From contig CM054116.1 of assembly GCA_028673005.1 (NCBI GenBank), positions 20,717,840 through 20,781,839 on the forward strand: 64,000 bases of DNA, in the 5' to 3' direction. The translations under genes and the position numbers were made by a program. Shown here one piece after another: positions 45,641-57,400 of this stretch. Positions within the stretch are counted from its first letter, which is position 1. The number at the start of each line of letters is the position of its first letter. The stretch is from Tanypteryx hageni (Eukaryota; Arthropoda; Insecta; Odonata; Petaluridae). The notes under the pieces were generated by a model, which saw only the letters and a list, made by a program, of their open reading frames with translations, was not told the origin of the DNA and ran no database searches.

Positions 45641-46329
45641 CTACGGGAGGCGGGGGAGGACGGCGACGGGCGCCGCGCGGGAGCCCCCCGGCGATCGGAG
45701 GCATCGAGCGAATGGTGAGGGCGCGGCGGGGGAGGGGGCCCGCGGTCACCTTGCGGCGGTGGAGGAAGGCGGCGTGGTTGGTCGGAAATCGCGGGAAACC
45801 GGCGGAGTGGAGGAGGAAGGAGAGAGAGAAAGTGCCCACCGGAGGTGCAGTATAGACGGTCGGGCGCCGACTTGTCGGGGTCCGTGCGGGGGGAGGGTGG
45901 GACCTACGGGGGCGGGGAGGGGCTCATTCGGCGGGGCAAGGAGCGGGCCGTCGAAGTGGGGGGGGGGGGCGGGATGGGTGTCGGGGGCCGATTTCGGGTC
46001 TTTTCGGGCCTCCGAAAACTCGCGGGGCGATTTGGGTGGGCGGGGGCTTGATTCGGTGGGGCTGGTCCGTTCGAGGGGGCGTCTGGGCGTCCGAAGAGGC
46101 GGCTCCGAGGGGGAATTTCGTCGAAAAAAAATTTTTCGGCGTGGTTTTTTGGTGGATGGGGGGGGGGGTCCTACGGCGAACCATGTCCATCATCGGTTCG
46201 AAATTCCGCAGGCGAACGGCGATCGAGAAAATTTCCGAGAATTCCTGCGCGCGACTCGGAAATCTCGCGCGCATACAGAGAATGCTTTTAACTCTCTCGT
46301 CTCCCGCCGAAAGATAGAACGAGAGGACG
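45641..46329. other. GC-rich island with the dispersed GC-rich repeat
   Basis: Base composition switches abruptly to strongly GC-rich and CpG-rich. Bases 45880-46170 are a diverged relative of 16380-16625. Long open frames run on both strands (for example 45759-46433 on plus), but their Gly/Arg/Pro content is what GC-rich sequence gives by chance. No domain was recognised. Confidence 0.6.
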
Positions 46330-46970
46330 AAGACGACGTCGAAACGAAACCCAGCGGCTCGCCGGGAAAAAATGAAGACGAAGGATATTCCGGGGGGAAT
46401 GCCGAGGAGCCCAGGAAGAAACGAACGCAATGAGGGATCGGGAAAAAATCGAGGACGTCGGAAAAAATATCGCGTCCCGGGGAGCGTCGGGATCGAGAGA
46501 AAACCTGGCGTGAGCGTCGCCACGGATAAAAAAATTCCGCGACCCGAGAATTTCTCCGAGAGAGGACCGAACAAAATTCCCGGTTGTCGGTGAAGGTCCC
46601 GAGTCGCCAGGAAAAAATGCCTGGACCCGGCGAAAAGTTCGGGAAGGGAGCGCGCCGCTTCGGAAAAAAACATCGAGGAACCCCGGAAATGTCTCCACGA
46701 GGCCCGGAAAAAATACGGGGTCGTCGGCGAAGGTCCGCAGTCACGAATAAAAAATGCCTGGAACGGCGGAAAAAAACGGAGGATCCCTGGAAAAAATACG
46801 AATTCCGGGGAGCGGGGCGAGAGAGCAAGCCCGGGGGAGAGCGCGGAGTGCGTCGCCCGGGAAAAAAATTCCTAGAATCCCGGAAAAAAATCTGGGAGGC
46901 CCGAAAAAAATCCCGGGCCGTCGGGGACGGTCCGCGGCTCGAAAGAAAAAACGGAAATGCATGCATGTTT
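46330..46970. repeat. Degenerate GC-rich repeat with recurrent GGAAAAAAT
   Basis: CGGGAAAAAA or CGGAAAAAAT-type motifs recur more than fifteen times, separated by 20-45 bp of GC-rich sequence. On the minus strand this gives frames full of FF followed by Pro, Arg or Ser. Two frames stay open over most of the block. The pattern indicates a decayed tandem array and not an ordinary gene. Confidence 0.75.
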
Positions 46971-48427
46971 TAAGGTTCCCTGAACACGTTCCGACTAGTT
47001 TCGCGATGATGTCTGTGTGTCTGTCTGTCAGTCTGTCTGTATGGGATAGATTATTGTGGGCGCTCTAACTCAAAAATTATTTAACAGATCAACGCAAAAT
47101 TTTATATTTATCATTTTCATAAAGGTAAAAATATTTGATTAGTTTTTGGTAAAAATCGGTCTACCGGAAGCGGGTGTTTACTCTTGTCACATCCGTTATT
47201 TTCAAATATTTGCTTTAAAATTTGATAAATTTAAAAATGTATCGGTATAAAAGTCGTAGGAAATTTAATTTTCTACAACCTTTGTCTTAGATATTTTTCC
47301 ATAAAATGCATTGTTTAAGAGATATCTTATATTTTTAGCTGCCACCACCACGCCATGTATACATACTATAGTAGTTGGTGCTTTCATTCTGGAAGCATAT
47401 CATCTCAACATAAAAAAACATTCATTTTGCATATTTCATCATTACACAAATTGTTTTAATTCTAAATATTTCACCTCCGGAGCGATTTTCGTTTCTTCTT
47501 TATGTAAAAATAACATATTAAAACAATCCCAAAACTTTGCAATTTTAAGAATTTTATACTTTCTCCATTATGGGGTACAAATGCTACACATTTCTGCCAA
47601 ATTTTAAAGTTGTAGTACCTCTAGAAGTGAAATAATATTTTTCCAATTGTTTAAATTTTGAACATTTTTAACGGACGCCGCAATATGTTTATGGAGAGAT
47701 TCAAAATTTATTTGTGCAAATGCACTACTCTGTACATAACTTGAAAATTTCAGCTTCCTACCTCATCCCGCAATGTCTAAACAGGTATCTATTTATTTAA
47801 ACTTTAAGAATTTTTAACTGCCAAACAAATAACATATGAAAATTTGTATGATTCCTATTTCGTTTTTTTACGAATTCTACTTATTAACAAAATTTCAGCT
47901 CCGTACCAAATGCAAAAATACATAAACCTTGAATTTTTTTTGAAACAATTGCGAATTTTTAGAGGCCGCATTGTTGCACTATTTAAAGATTTTCGTTTTT
48001 TATAGTCGGGCAATGAATATGGTTGCAATAATACTTACGAGTTAATCTGGGCAACCTCCTAAAGAATAGCTACCAGCAATTACACCTGTGAATAATTTTT
48101 CAACTGGATAATTTTGAAAATGAAAAATATTTTATCACTTTCCACAGAGAAAAGTTAAGGGTAAACAAAATTGCTATTTACTGCTGTGGATAACAAAATT
48201 CACCATCCAGGCCAATTTTTAATGGTTTGAATTTGCTTCCCTTACCATGAATTTATATTTTGTACATAATACTATTAGTAAAAACTAATTTAAACGATTT
48301 TTCTGTTAATTCTGATCATCATGATCACCTAACAAGGACAAAAAATCAGCTACATTATAGTATTGTAAGAACAAAGACTGCTAAATTGGGGCCTCACGAA
48401 ATGGGAATCCGATTATATACTAAACTA
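46971..48427. repeat. AT-rich stretch with a CTGT run and a dispersed repeat
   Basis: It starts with a (CTGT)n-like run at about 47013-47041, similar in kind to 19102-19125. Bases about 47341-47510 share GTAGTTGGTGCTT, AAGCAT, TCATCTCA and an ordered series of further motifs with 63840-64000. TAGGAAATTTAATTTTCTAC at 47257 resembles blocks at 5.6-5.9 kb. No coding region was recognised. Confidence 0.5.
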
Positions 48428-49142
48428 CAGTAAAACTCCGTTATAACGCGCCTCACAATGCCGCGGATTCGGATATACCGCGGGTCCCCCAAAATTATTC
48501 CATTTATTTTCTCCATAAACAACTTTGTTTCAAATTTTACGGCGATTTATGACGTAATCCCTATGACCTTGCACGTGATTTGCTAAGGAGATACCGATGC
48601 TTCTCTACATCGTCTCAAAATCGTATTATTCAATAAAATCAGTCTTTGACCGGCATCTCGTGTGGGCTCGAGAAAAACCCTCCAGTGTTGTAAATACCGC
48701 GCCCAGGCTAAGGTAATTAAATACACGTTTCACAAGGCTTTCTGCGGAATGTGTGGTTTCAACTGTTTCTCTCGCTTACTTATACAGCTATATTCACTTT
48801 TTTCGATTTTAGGGTTATACTAATTATGTCCGCCAAAAGGAAAACGTATACAATAAAAGAAAAGATGAACAAAATCGACAGAGTGAAACGCGATTATTCG
48901 AAAGCTAGTTTATTCCAGGAGTTTGGCGTTCCTGAAGAAACAATTCGTGGTTGGATTAAAGAAGAAGACAAATTACGATTATTATGCGTTCTTTGCATTA
49001 AGTGCACGAAGTGAACACGTATAGGGGAGGGAGCATATATGTACTTTCACGTTTTAAAAAAATTATTTTTTAGGAAATTTCCCGAAATAACGCGGGTATT
49101 CACTCTGTCTCCCGAAACCCGCGTTATAACGGAGTTTCACTG
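48428..49142 (+). mobile_element. Short Tigger-like element keeping only the DNA-binding domain
   Basis: This 715-bp element has 23-bp terminal inverted repeats (left starting CAGTAAAACTCCGTTATAAC, the right end matching at 22 of 23) and TA on both sides (48426-48427 and 49143-49144). It has one plus-strand frame with ATG at 48826 and stop at 49012-49014. That frame encodes a CENP-B-type helix-turn-helix: YTIKEKMNKIDRVKRDYSKA, then FGVPEETIRGWIKEED. There is no DDE domain. It is an internal deletion derivative of a pogo/Tigger transposon. The intact-looking 62-residue frame could encode a free DNA-binding peptide, which is speculation. Confidence 0.92.
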
Positions 49143-49344
49143 TACTTGTAAATATTAAGAGTATCAATAATAATCATGACAGTTTTAAGTATCAATTGAA
49201 ATAATTTTTGCTAAATAAATTGTCTTATTCAGTGAAAGAGTATTTATGATGATAAGTTTTAAATATGTTCGTGCTAAAAATTCAATATATTTGTCTGTTT
49301 ATAAAATTTGTGGTTAAAAACAAAATAATTTTGATCCATACATA

Positions 49345-50600
49345 ATTTTGTCAATAATAAAATGTCCTGTATTTTTGTATCCTCAACATCCTTATTTCTA
49401 GACCAGTCCTCAAGATTTTCGAGAACGCATTCAATAGGCACACTTGGAAACAATTGTTCTACGTCAAAAGATACTAAAAATTCAGTCGATTTCTACGTTT
49501 TTCAATTTTTCTATAAGGTTATACGTCTTTTTAATGCCATGAGTTTCTTCGATCCCTAGGGTTTTAAGTTCTTGGGTGAGCCATTTGGCTAATTTATATG
49601 TAGGGGAGTTTATTGCTGCGATAATAGGTCTCATTTTTCCCCGGGCTTGTGTATTTTGATTAGACAGTATAATCGTGGTAAGATTGGGTTTTCTATCTTT
49701 AGTGAAAAAGCTAGTTTTCCATTAATTGTATTTTTTCACCTTTTAATCATGTCTTTTAACTGTGTACATAGTTTATTAATGGGATCTTTGGCAACTTCTA
49801 TATAAGGACCGGTCTTAATTGTGTTTTCCGTTCTCGTAATGTAGTCGTTATTGTCTAAAATGACGGTTGTATTACCCTTGTCAGATTTAAGAAAAACGCA
49901 ATCCTTTTTCCTAAGTTCGTTGATGATTTTATATTCAGTTTTAAGGTTGATAGACCGACTCAGATTTTATTGTTTAGGTACCGTTCTATTTCAATTTTGC
50001 AGCCATTTCTAACATATTGTTTTGTGGTGTTGTCCTTGTACTTTAGCCCTGTCTCTATTTCCACGATTATGTCTTTAATGGTAGGTGTTTTGTATGGTAG
50101 ACAGTGTTTCAGTCCTTTGTCTAGCAGGTTCATCTCTTCCGGTTTAAAAGTGGTCTTTGATAAGTTAATAACAGAACTTTTCCCTTGTGGTGGTTTAGTT
50201 TTTTGGAGCCCTCGGAGTGCTCCTAATTTCCGATGGATTCTTCGAAGTTTGTTTTCGAATTTATGTTGAATGACAGTGGTCATGTTTTGAAAATAACTGT
50301 CAAAGGTTTGGTAATTCATGCGGTCCAAACCTTTGGTAATTTGAAGGTGTAAATTATAAGCCTGTAACTCGAGTGTGCTGCGTTTTGCATACTTTGACTT
50401 GATTTCTAATTTTAGCCATGCTTGGCGTGCAATTTGTATGGCTTTCGTTGATATAGGATTATGTGAAGGACCCCGTATTTTTATAAAATTCGGAAAGATT
50501 TTGTGTTCCTTGCAGTTTTTTAAAAAAGAATGTCTGCATTAATAAAAAGAATTTTCTGCCTAATGGCGTGTAATCTATTAAGCTCTTTATCAGGGGTGTA
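49345..50600 (-). pseudogene. Penelope-like retroelement relic
   Basis: The minus strand, in several frames, carries the ordered landmarks of a Penelope-like reverse transcriptase. An N-terminal part has FPNFIKIRGP, YNLHLQITKGLDRMNYQTF and LLDKGLKHCLPYKTPTI (50328-49960). After a frame change come FLKSDKGNTTVILDNNDYI, LPRLYCLIKIHKPG, RPIIAAINSPTYKLAKWL, and then SFDVEQLFPSVPI at about 49460-49420. The catalytic FADD region and the GIY-YIG endonuclease are absent. Several stops and frameshifts show it is dead. Confidence 0.88.
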
Positions 50601-51189
50601 GTCCTAAGAAGAAAAGTACCAGGGCGCTTAAATTTTTATGTATACTTTAAGATCCGTCAAAATGACGCAAAATAACTAAGGCATTACTACTTTATAAGCA
50701 CAAAATCTTCAATACCTAACTGCTTTATAACAATCTATCTATTATATAAATAATTATCTATATACAATATTAAATATCAAAGATTGCAAGTAAATTTTTA
50801 TTTCGTTTTGCTTAGTTGATTTTTAAAAATCTCCGTTTTTTAACAAGGAAATATATTATAAGTACACTGAGCTTACGTTCACATGTCTTCTTAACTTAGT
50901 TGCTCTTTTAATTAAAAAAAAACACATCTTTCCTTGAATCTTGCTCTTTAACTTGAGCAAAGATTTGCTTACTTTAATGGACAATAACCACTAATATTTA
51001 CAACGATGTTCCGAACTCTGATAGGCTTGCTAGCCAGCCAATAAAAACACCTTTGAGCGTGACGCAGGTTCGGAAAATTATTACAAGGAAAATATACACC
51101 ATTGAATAATAAAAAATTATAGCTTTATTATCTTAAATGATTGTATTTAAAATTCTTAAAATAATTTCCAAAGTTCTTTTTTTCTCTAT
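50601..51189. other. AT-rich spacer, nothing recognised
   Basis: No feature could be supported between the Penelope-like relic and the hAT relic. Confidence 0.5.
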
Positions 51190-52589
51190 TAGAAGTGACA
51201 TCATTTTTTAAGTGTCGCGACTTCTTGTCTTCGGCAGAACGATGGTGCACCAACCATGATTTTACGTACGGAACTGCATTCCACGATACATGTGGAGGTC
51301 AATTTATTTGAATGGACATGAGCGATGATGCGTTTGTCAGCAAAAGTTTCGATAGAAGTTTGGATATGATGAGGTTCATCGCACTAAACCTTCTTTCGCA
51401 TTCGCTGGAACTACATGGTATCGTTTTCATTGCATTTGTCGGTTGAGCGAAATGTTGTGGAATATTTCGCCCTCCTCCGTCGAGAAAATCTCGAAAACTG
51501 TTCAATATCGAACGGCTGTTCTCGAGGCGGAAGCGCATGCAAATATTTTTAATTCTTTCTTCCCCATATCGAACGTCCCTTTCCGTTTCACAATCTATAT
51601 TTTCCGGCCATGTTTCTGGATTCAGAACCTCAAAATCTTTTATCATCTCTTGGTATTTTTCTAATTCAGTGCCATAATCTCCTGACTTTCGATGTGATGG
51701 AGTTGTAGCAAAGCAACGCGATTCCAGGTTAACTACAATGCTTGTTATAAACTGCAATCGATGTATACTGACGATTCATTTGTTGTGTCAAGCCGATTCC
51801 TTGGTAACTCATATTGTCGGACGCAACTCTTTCCTTCTCTCCAAGTTTGTTTTTTAAAGTTGCAGTAATCCGAATCGTTCGTCGTATCAGCTTATCGGCT
51901 CTGTTTATTGTGCTGAACCGCTCATGCATTTGTGAAGATAGATTTGCCAATTCTTCCAGAACATTACACATTAGGCTTAGGTCCTTCAGGAATTTGACAG
52001 TCTCAATGCGCTGGGATAGACCCGTGAACCTCTTTCGTTCGTTACTTGTTCTCCCGGTATCATTAGCAGCAGCTTTAAAATGACGAAATAACGGGATATC
52101 CAGTCTAAACTGATTTAACTGTTCGAAAGCTGCTTGAAATCCATCGAATCTCCCAGACTCGCCCAATTTTTCTCAACTGGAGACTTAAGCAGGAAGCTAT
52201 TGTCTTCAATTCGTTCGAATTTTTGGAGATTGATTGTAAAGGGCATATATTGTATCAATGAAACTTTTAAAATGATTAATAGCTTTCATGTCCTCAATGA
52301 TATCATTAGCAGCTAATTCTAACCGGTGGTTCAAACAACGCCAGATTATTATACCTGATTGTTTCAGTTTATCTTGTAGTTGCCTACCCACACTGATGTT
52401 TTGCCCAGCACACTCGTGCCATCGGATGCAAAGCAGACAAGAGTCTTCTGAAAATATACTTCAGTCATACCATACGAGTCAAGGCATTTCAAGAGTTCGT
52501 TTGTAATTGTATCTGCGCATTGGTCGTTCAAAGAAATTAAATCAAGAAACATCCTCTTTAATCCCATGAGGACAACTTTTATGTACACA
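51190..52589 (-). pseudogene. Older hAT transposase relic (KIAA1586-like), C-terminal part
   Basis: The minus strand reads, in order: LVCFASDGTSVLGKTSVWVG (about 52440-52370), RCLNHRLELAANDIIEDMKA and FIDTIYALYNQSPK (about 52350-52210). A helical region follows (52166-51729), and then a dimerisation domain with IPCSSSECERRFSAMNLIIS (about 51430-51370). This order fits hAT transposases of the KIAA1586-like group. It has several frameshifts. The younger hAT at 52598-55350 is inserted into it, and its N-terminal side resumes at 55359. Confidence 0.85.
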
Positions 52590-52597
52590 GAACCAAC

Positions 52598-55350
52598 CAG
52601 TGGCGGCTCGTAGCTAAAATTAGTGGGGGGGCTGCTCCAGAAAATTTTTAGCCTTTGTTTTAAAATTGTGTAAAAGGAAAAAAACATGTATAAAAAGAAA
52701 ATTTATTCAGGAACTTGATAAAATCTTAACAAAAAAAACCAAACATTTTTTACTTACTTTAACTTAAATTGTTACAGTTCAAGCTTGATCTATTCATTTA
52801 AAAATGAAATCCATTCTACTTGTTTTAATTTGCGCAAAAAGTTCAATAATTTTCTCCTTGATCTCTGAATGACAATTGAGGAAATTTTTCTCCATTGAAA
52901 GTACTGCAAGCGCATTTAGTCTTTCCGAATTCATAGTGCTTCTTAAAAAAGTTTGTATTCTTTTCAATGTTGAAAAGCAGCGCTCTGCCTCTGATGTAGT
53001 CATGGGAATTGTCAAGAGGATTTTTATCAGTTTCGTAATTTCACTAAAAACATCATCTAGATTATTTTCCAAGATAAATTTCAGCAGCTCAATTAATTTG
53101 CAATATTCATGAATATCAGTCCTACAATAGAAATTTTTAGTTCAGTTTCAATCTTTTCTTTGTCAATCATGGGATAAGCTTCAGTGGTCATTCTTAAATC
53201 TAGTGAAGCATTTCTTGTTGAACAATTTAGCAGCTACTAAGTGTTTAGTGGAAGAATATCTGTCCATTATATCAACACATATATAGTCACACACTTCCTT
53301 AGCTTCTGCCATGAGTGTCTTTGAAGGATTCTCACAGTACTTTGAGTTTCTCAATTCTAAAATAGCAGTTTTGAAATTTGTTATATATTCATTAACTTTA
53401 AACACACTAATTTCTCGAGATTGCATTTGGTTGTAAATTATTTCAACATGAGGCATAATCTGATGAAAAAGCTCTAACCAAAACTTGAAATTATCATCAT
53501 TCAGGTATTTTAAAATTCCTGTTGCTTCTGCAATGGTTTGATCTGCATTTGATGTTGACTGAATTTCAGTAAGGCAGTTTTTTAAAGGTTGCAAATTTTC
53601 ATGAACTCTGTTTATGGTCCGTATGTTGAAATTCCACCTTGTAGAGGATGGACGTGGAATGCTGACGTCCATATGTTTCTTGAGAATGGACACACGTTGT
53701 GGTGATCTTGAGAAGAATGTTGGAATAGACAGAATGTTAGAGAAAAATATTCTTGCGTTTCGTGTAATACTTGCTGCATTTCTCATTATTAAATTAAGTT
53801 GATGTGCATAACAGTGAATGAAATGTGCATTACTATAAACTAGTTTTATTTTTGCTTGAACTCCTGCTTTTTTGCCTTTCATGACATTTGCACCATCAAA
53901 TGTCTGAGCTATCAGTTTTTGTCCATTTCCTTGAAGGATTATGTCCAATTGTTCTAAAATACGTTTTGATATGCCATCTGCAGTTTGATTTTCTGGAATA
54001 AAGAATCCCCAAAAACGCTCAAATATGTCTTCATTCAATACGTACCGTAGAACAATGTCCATTTGAGTGTGTTCCGAAACATCTGTTGTGTCATCAGCCA
54101 TGACAGCAACAAAGGAAGCTTTTCTAATTTCCGTCCTTATCTCCTCATGGTATATTTGTAGCAGGCAGTCAAGTATCTCATTCTGAATGGTCTTAGAAAC
54201 ACCTTTGAAGACTGCACTGGTTTCTAAGTGATTCTTCAAATCTGAATCTAATTTAGATGCAAAATTTACTAATCCTCTAAATACTCCTGGATTTACCAGA
54301 ATCGTCTTTTTCATCATGTCCACGTAAGGGAGTTTCAAAGTTTCCACAAAAGTAAATGCAGTCTATTATTTTGGACAAAATTTCACGGTTCTTTTTAACT
54401 TTTATATTATGCTCATTGATTGAAAGTCTGTATGCCTCACTAAGTTTCTCCTTAATACTTACGGTTCCTAAAAGTGACAGTGAAACAACATTATCAACGT
54501 GCTTCTTTGACTTCTCATGCTTTTCAGTTTTTTCTTTTATTTTGTTTATATTTCTAAAACCATCTTTTCTCCACGGTACATCACCTCCAAACAGCAAACA
54601 CGGGAAGCAAAACAGTGCATTTTTTACTTCACAGCCGCAAAGCCAACTTTTCCGTTGGTACCATTCAGAATTAAAGCTACGAATATATTTCTTGTTGTTG
54701 CTTTTGCCTGGCTGAGATATTAGAATATCAGGTGTTGAACGACCTATTTTCTTAACTGTAACTTTCTCATGGAGAGATAGCTGTGAAAACTTAAGCTGTT
54801 GAAGATCACTTACAGTCACAGAACTTATTTCTTGGGGATGCAAGGCCATGGTTAAAGTTTTCTGTTAAATAAAAGAACCGAAAAAATGAATCAAATAGAA
54901 TAGCTGGAAGCAGAATAATAATCTAATTCTACACTTTATCACATTCAAGAATATGGTACACGGTTTTTAAGCACAACACACGCTAAGTAAAAAAAATTCC
55001 TTCCACCATCACGCCAGAGCCGGCACTGCGAGAGCAACAGTGCTCTCTCTTCCTGGCAGTCCCGCCTTCCTCCCCACCCCCCTCCTATGTGCGCATACGC
55101 ACAACAGTCAAACACCACGTCGCTGGCACTGTGAAGCGCACAGTTCCATACAAAGATTTTTGTATCTTTTTCATAAACTGGGGGATGGCTACTGAAGTAC
55201 TGACATTAAGCTTAAGGAATATATATTGTACTACAAAAATAAAGAAAGAATTAAAGAAAAAAGGACTCATTATATTAAATGTTATCGATAATATCAAGTG
55301 GATATAGGGGGTGCTGCAGTTCCGCAGTGCCTAACCACGAGCCGCCACTG
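52598..55350 (-). mobile_element. Nearly intact hAT transposon nested in the older hAT
   Basis: This 2753-bp element has ends CAGTGGCGGCTCGT and ACGAGCCGCCACTG. It is flanked by a perfect 8-bp target-site duplication, GAACCAAC (52590-52597 and 55351-55358). It contains one transposase gene on the minus strand (54849 to 52794). Clean ends, a perfect duplication and few lesions indicate that it is the youngest large insertion in the right part of the window. Confidence 0.97.
52794..54849 (-). pseudogene. hAT transposase (ZMYM1/DUF4371-like), two frameshifts
   Basis: The frame starts with ATG at 54849. The N-terminal part (to about 54280) has a TTF-type zinc-finger region, SEWYQRKSWLCGCEVKNALF then CFPCLLF. 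The next frame (54347-53181) has the DUF4371-like part and catalytic landmarks: FVAVMADDTTDVSEHTQMDI, IAQTFDGANVMKG, IHCYAHQLNLIM and RPSSTRWNFN. The last frame (53072-52794) is the dimerisation domain, with IPMTTSEAERCFSTLKRI and TFLRSTMNSERLNALAVLSM. The frames overlap or adjoin near 54300 and 53130, so as few as two frameshifts separate it from a full-length protein. Zinc ligands and the catalytic-looking acidic residues are present. Confidence 0.9.
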
Positions 55351-55358
55351 GAACCAAC

Positions 55359-55540
55359 ACATTGCCTAATGTCATTGAATCATCAATTATAACTGAAATT
55401 TTCCTTTCCTCGGCAATTAATTTCGACGTAAGCTTCTTTTTAAGTTCTGACGCAATATGTTTTATTATTTCAGTAACACTGTAACGAGAATGAAGAGTTA
55501 TTCCTACATCGAGCTCATTCCTTATCTGTAACCGAATCAA
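55359..55540 (-). pseudogene. Older hAT transposase relic, N-terminal part across the insertion
   Basis: The minus strand contains KLTSKLIAEERKISVIIDDS followed by TLGNVLV. This is the first catalytic segment that should directly precede the portion ending at 52589. The target duplication GAACCAAC (52590-52597 and 55351-55358) joins the two halves. Further N-terminal sequence (a frame to 55761) has no recognised domain. Confidence 0.8.
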
Positions 55541-56443
55541 ATCTTTGTAGCCAGAAAAGGGGCTAGAGACATCTCGCTCGCTCGTTCGACAACATCTCTT
55601 TTTATACAGACGATGTCGCTTCCGAGGGTTCTATAAGAATAAACAAGGTTAGATGCAGGGCTGTCTGCAGAACTAATGAAAGCGCCAATGACAGCAAAGA
55701 ATTGCCACGATTTCTTATAGGTGATGCGTATGCATTCAGAAAAACAAGACAGAGTTGACACACAGGTATATACCTACACTTTTCACTTCTACAGCTACCG
55801 CTTCACATCAAGGAATTACTGAAACGCACGGAGTTTGCCACCACTCGAACGAAGTCGTTGCAACAGACTGGCGGAGAGGTAGAGAAAAATCTTGCGTGAA
55901 ACAGTGGAAAACCAGATGGTGTGATAGGGCATATACTTTGTATCTTTATGTGGCCATTTTCACGGAAGACGTTTCTGCCTTTTGGCAGTATGCTGTGAAT
56001 AATTTGTTTCACACTCTTCTCCAGATGCCACTCCCCTTTCGTGTTTTCCCCTCCCTCCACTACTCTCGGATCTTTTTCGAAATGAGACCTTGCTCCTTAG
56101 ACCACCCTTGGACTTCAACACATCTCTCTCAGCATCCTGTTTTTCGGAAAATGATGCGCATTTTCTTTAATTGATAATATCCTGGGATTTTTTGATATTC
56201 AAATATTTAATACATATTAAGCGGGAATCAAACGGGAACAGCCGAAAAACAATACTTTTGTCTTGAATAGAAGCAAAGTTGAACCATAAATATATTAGAA
56301 ACCGGAACTGGTATGTATTTTGTCTGAGTAGCATAGAGGAAAGGAGGATTTTCCCTGTACTCACAATTCACTTGCTGGTTTTAGAACCGATTTTCAAATC
56401 TCCGACCTCGACTTGGGTTTTCCCCGCTCTACCCACTGCTTTT
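55541..56443. other. Unresolved stretch with overlapping open frames
   Basis: Frames at 55755-56174 (plus) and 55803-56060 (minus) overlap one another. Neither shows a domain I recognise. The sequence may be the outer end of the older hAT or another repeat. Confidence 0.4.
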
Positions 56444-57047
56444 ATGTCATCCCGTGCTTTTCTCCCAAATACTCGCATTTTCCTCCCCTTGAGATCTTTA
56501 ACCTGTAATCGTAGTAGAACGCGACGGATAGGCACCTTCATCTTTATTTTCACCACCGTCACCGCCGCCTCCATATCAAACAGTAAGTTATATTTTCTTT
56601 TTTTATTAATAAACGTTTTTAAAATCGTCATTACCTAAAACATTTTTTTAATCGCCTTGTAGAAAGCGTTTGATGATCTTATTTGCCGCGAAGAAATGCC
56701 GCCAGTTGGAGAAGATGAGCGGCGACGTCCAATTGGACCGTCTAGAAAAAATATATTTCTAAATAACGATATAAGCGTCTTTGAACGCTTTGATCTCCCG
56801 GTAAAAACGATTTTTAAAACGTTTTTCATTTATCAACCCTCCAAATATTATTATTAAAAAATAATAATATTTACCTCTTTTTTTTCAACTTATTTTCTAG
56901 ATGTTGTCGTTAAAAGAAAAAATTAACACGTTGAAAGAAGAGCCAACGTTTGTTAAAATCCAATATTTGGCTGAGGGTGGATCATACCCTATTAGCCAAT
57001 TTTCCAGAATGACCACCAGCAATCCTGGCCCTCATTACATCTCCTGA
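56444..57047 (+). CDS. Candidate three-exon gene of unknown function
   Basis: The proposed exons are 56444-56582 (ATG to donor A|GTAAGT), 56667-56800 (acceptor GAAAG, donor CCG|GTAAAA) and 56901-57047 (acceptor TTATTTTCTAG, stop TGA), with introns of 84 and 100 bp. Exon 2 reads FDDLICREEMPPVGEDERRR then PIGPSRKN. Exon 3 reads MLSLKEKINTLKEEPTFVKI then QYLAEGGSYPIS. Exons 2 and 3 keep one frame across a good intron, which is the best support. Exon 1 is weaker: it has a poor start context, an alternative acceptor four bases upstream would change the phase, and the opposite strand is also open (56368-56631). It could be the 5' part of a decayed transposase, for example Harbinger-like, but I cannot establish that. 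Confidence 0.35.
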
Positions 57048-57254
57048 GGGGTGGAAAAAGAAATTTTCCTTCCCTAGAGGTATTTAATAATCACAGAAGA
57101 GGAGATGACAGAATATAATAATGGACCAAGCGAACCTCTTTATTTAATCAAGAAAAATGGCACACTCGTAATTGTATGAGTATAAAATAAAAAATGTAAA
57201 AAAAATATATTTTTTTATTAAAACCTGTGAAAAAAGCACTCCCCATTGTGGATG

Positions 57255-57400
57255 CGCCATAAATCCAGAAATAATCCTTATTGCGGGCGCCCGTCAAAGT
57301 TGAAGCGTACTGAACGACGGGAATTACTGTCTTCCCGGGAGATCCTCCGACGATTGTCAATTTTTTCAGACAAGATTAAAATCTGCACTTTTAAAAATGA
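57255..57400 (+). pseudogene. Possible Tc1-like helix-turn-helix fragment
   Basis: The plus strand reads CGRPSKLKRTERRELL then SSREILRRLS. The GRP-x-K(L) followed by a basic helix and SSREI is reminiscent of the second DNA-binding segment of Tc1-type transposases. It is short and isolated, so the call is weak. Confidence 0.25.

Noticed and set aside
45759..46966. Several long overlapping frames (224, 249 and 258 residues) in the GC-rich island
   Set aside because: They are open on both strands, are Arg/Pro/Gly- or Phe-rich and follow the GGAAAAAAT repeat. Stop codons are simply rare in this composition.
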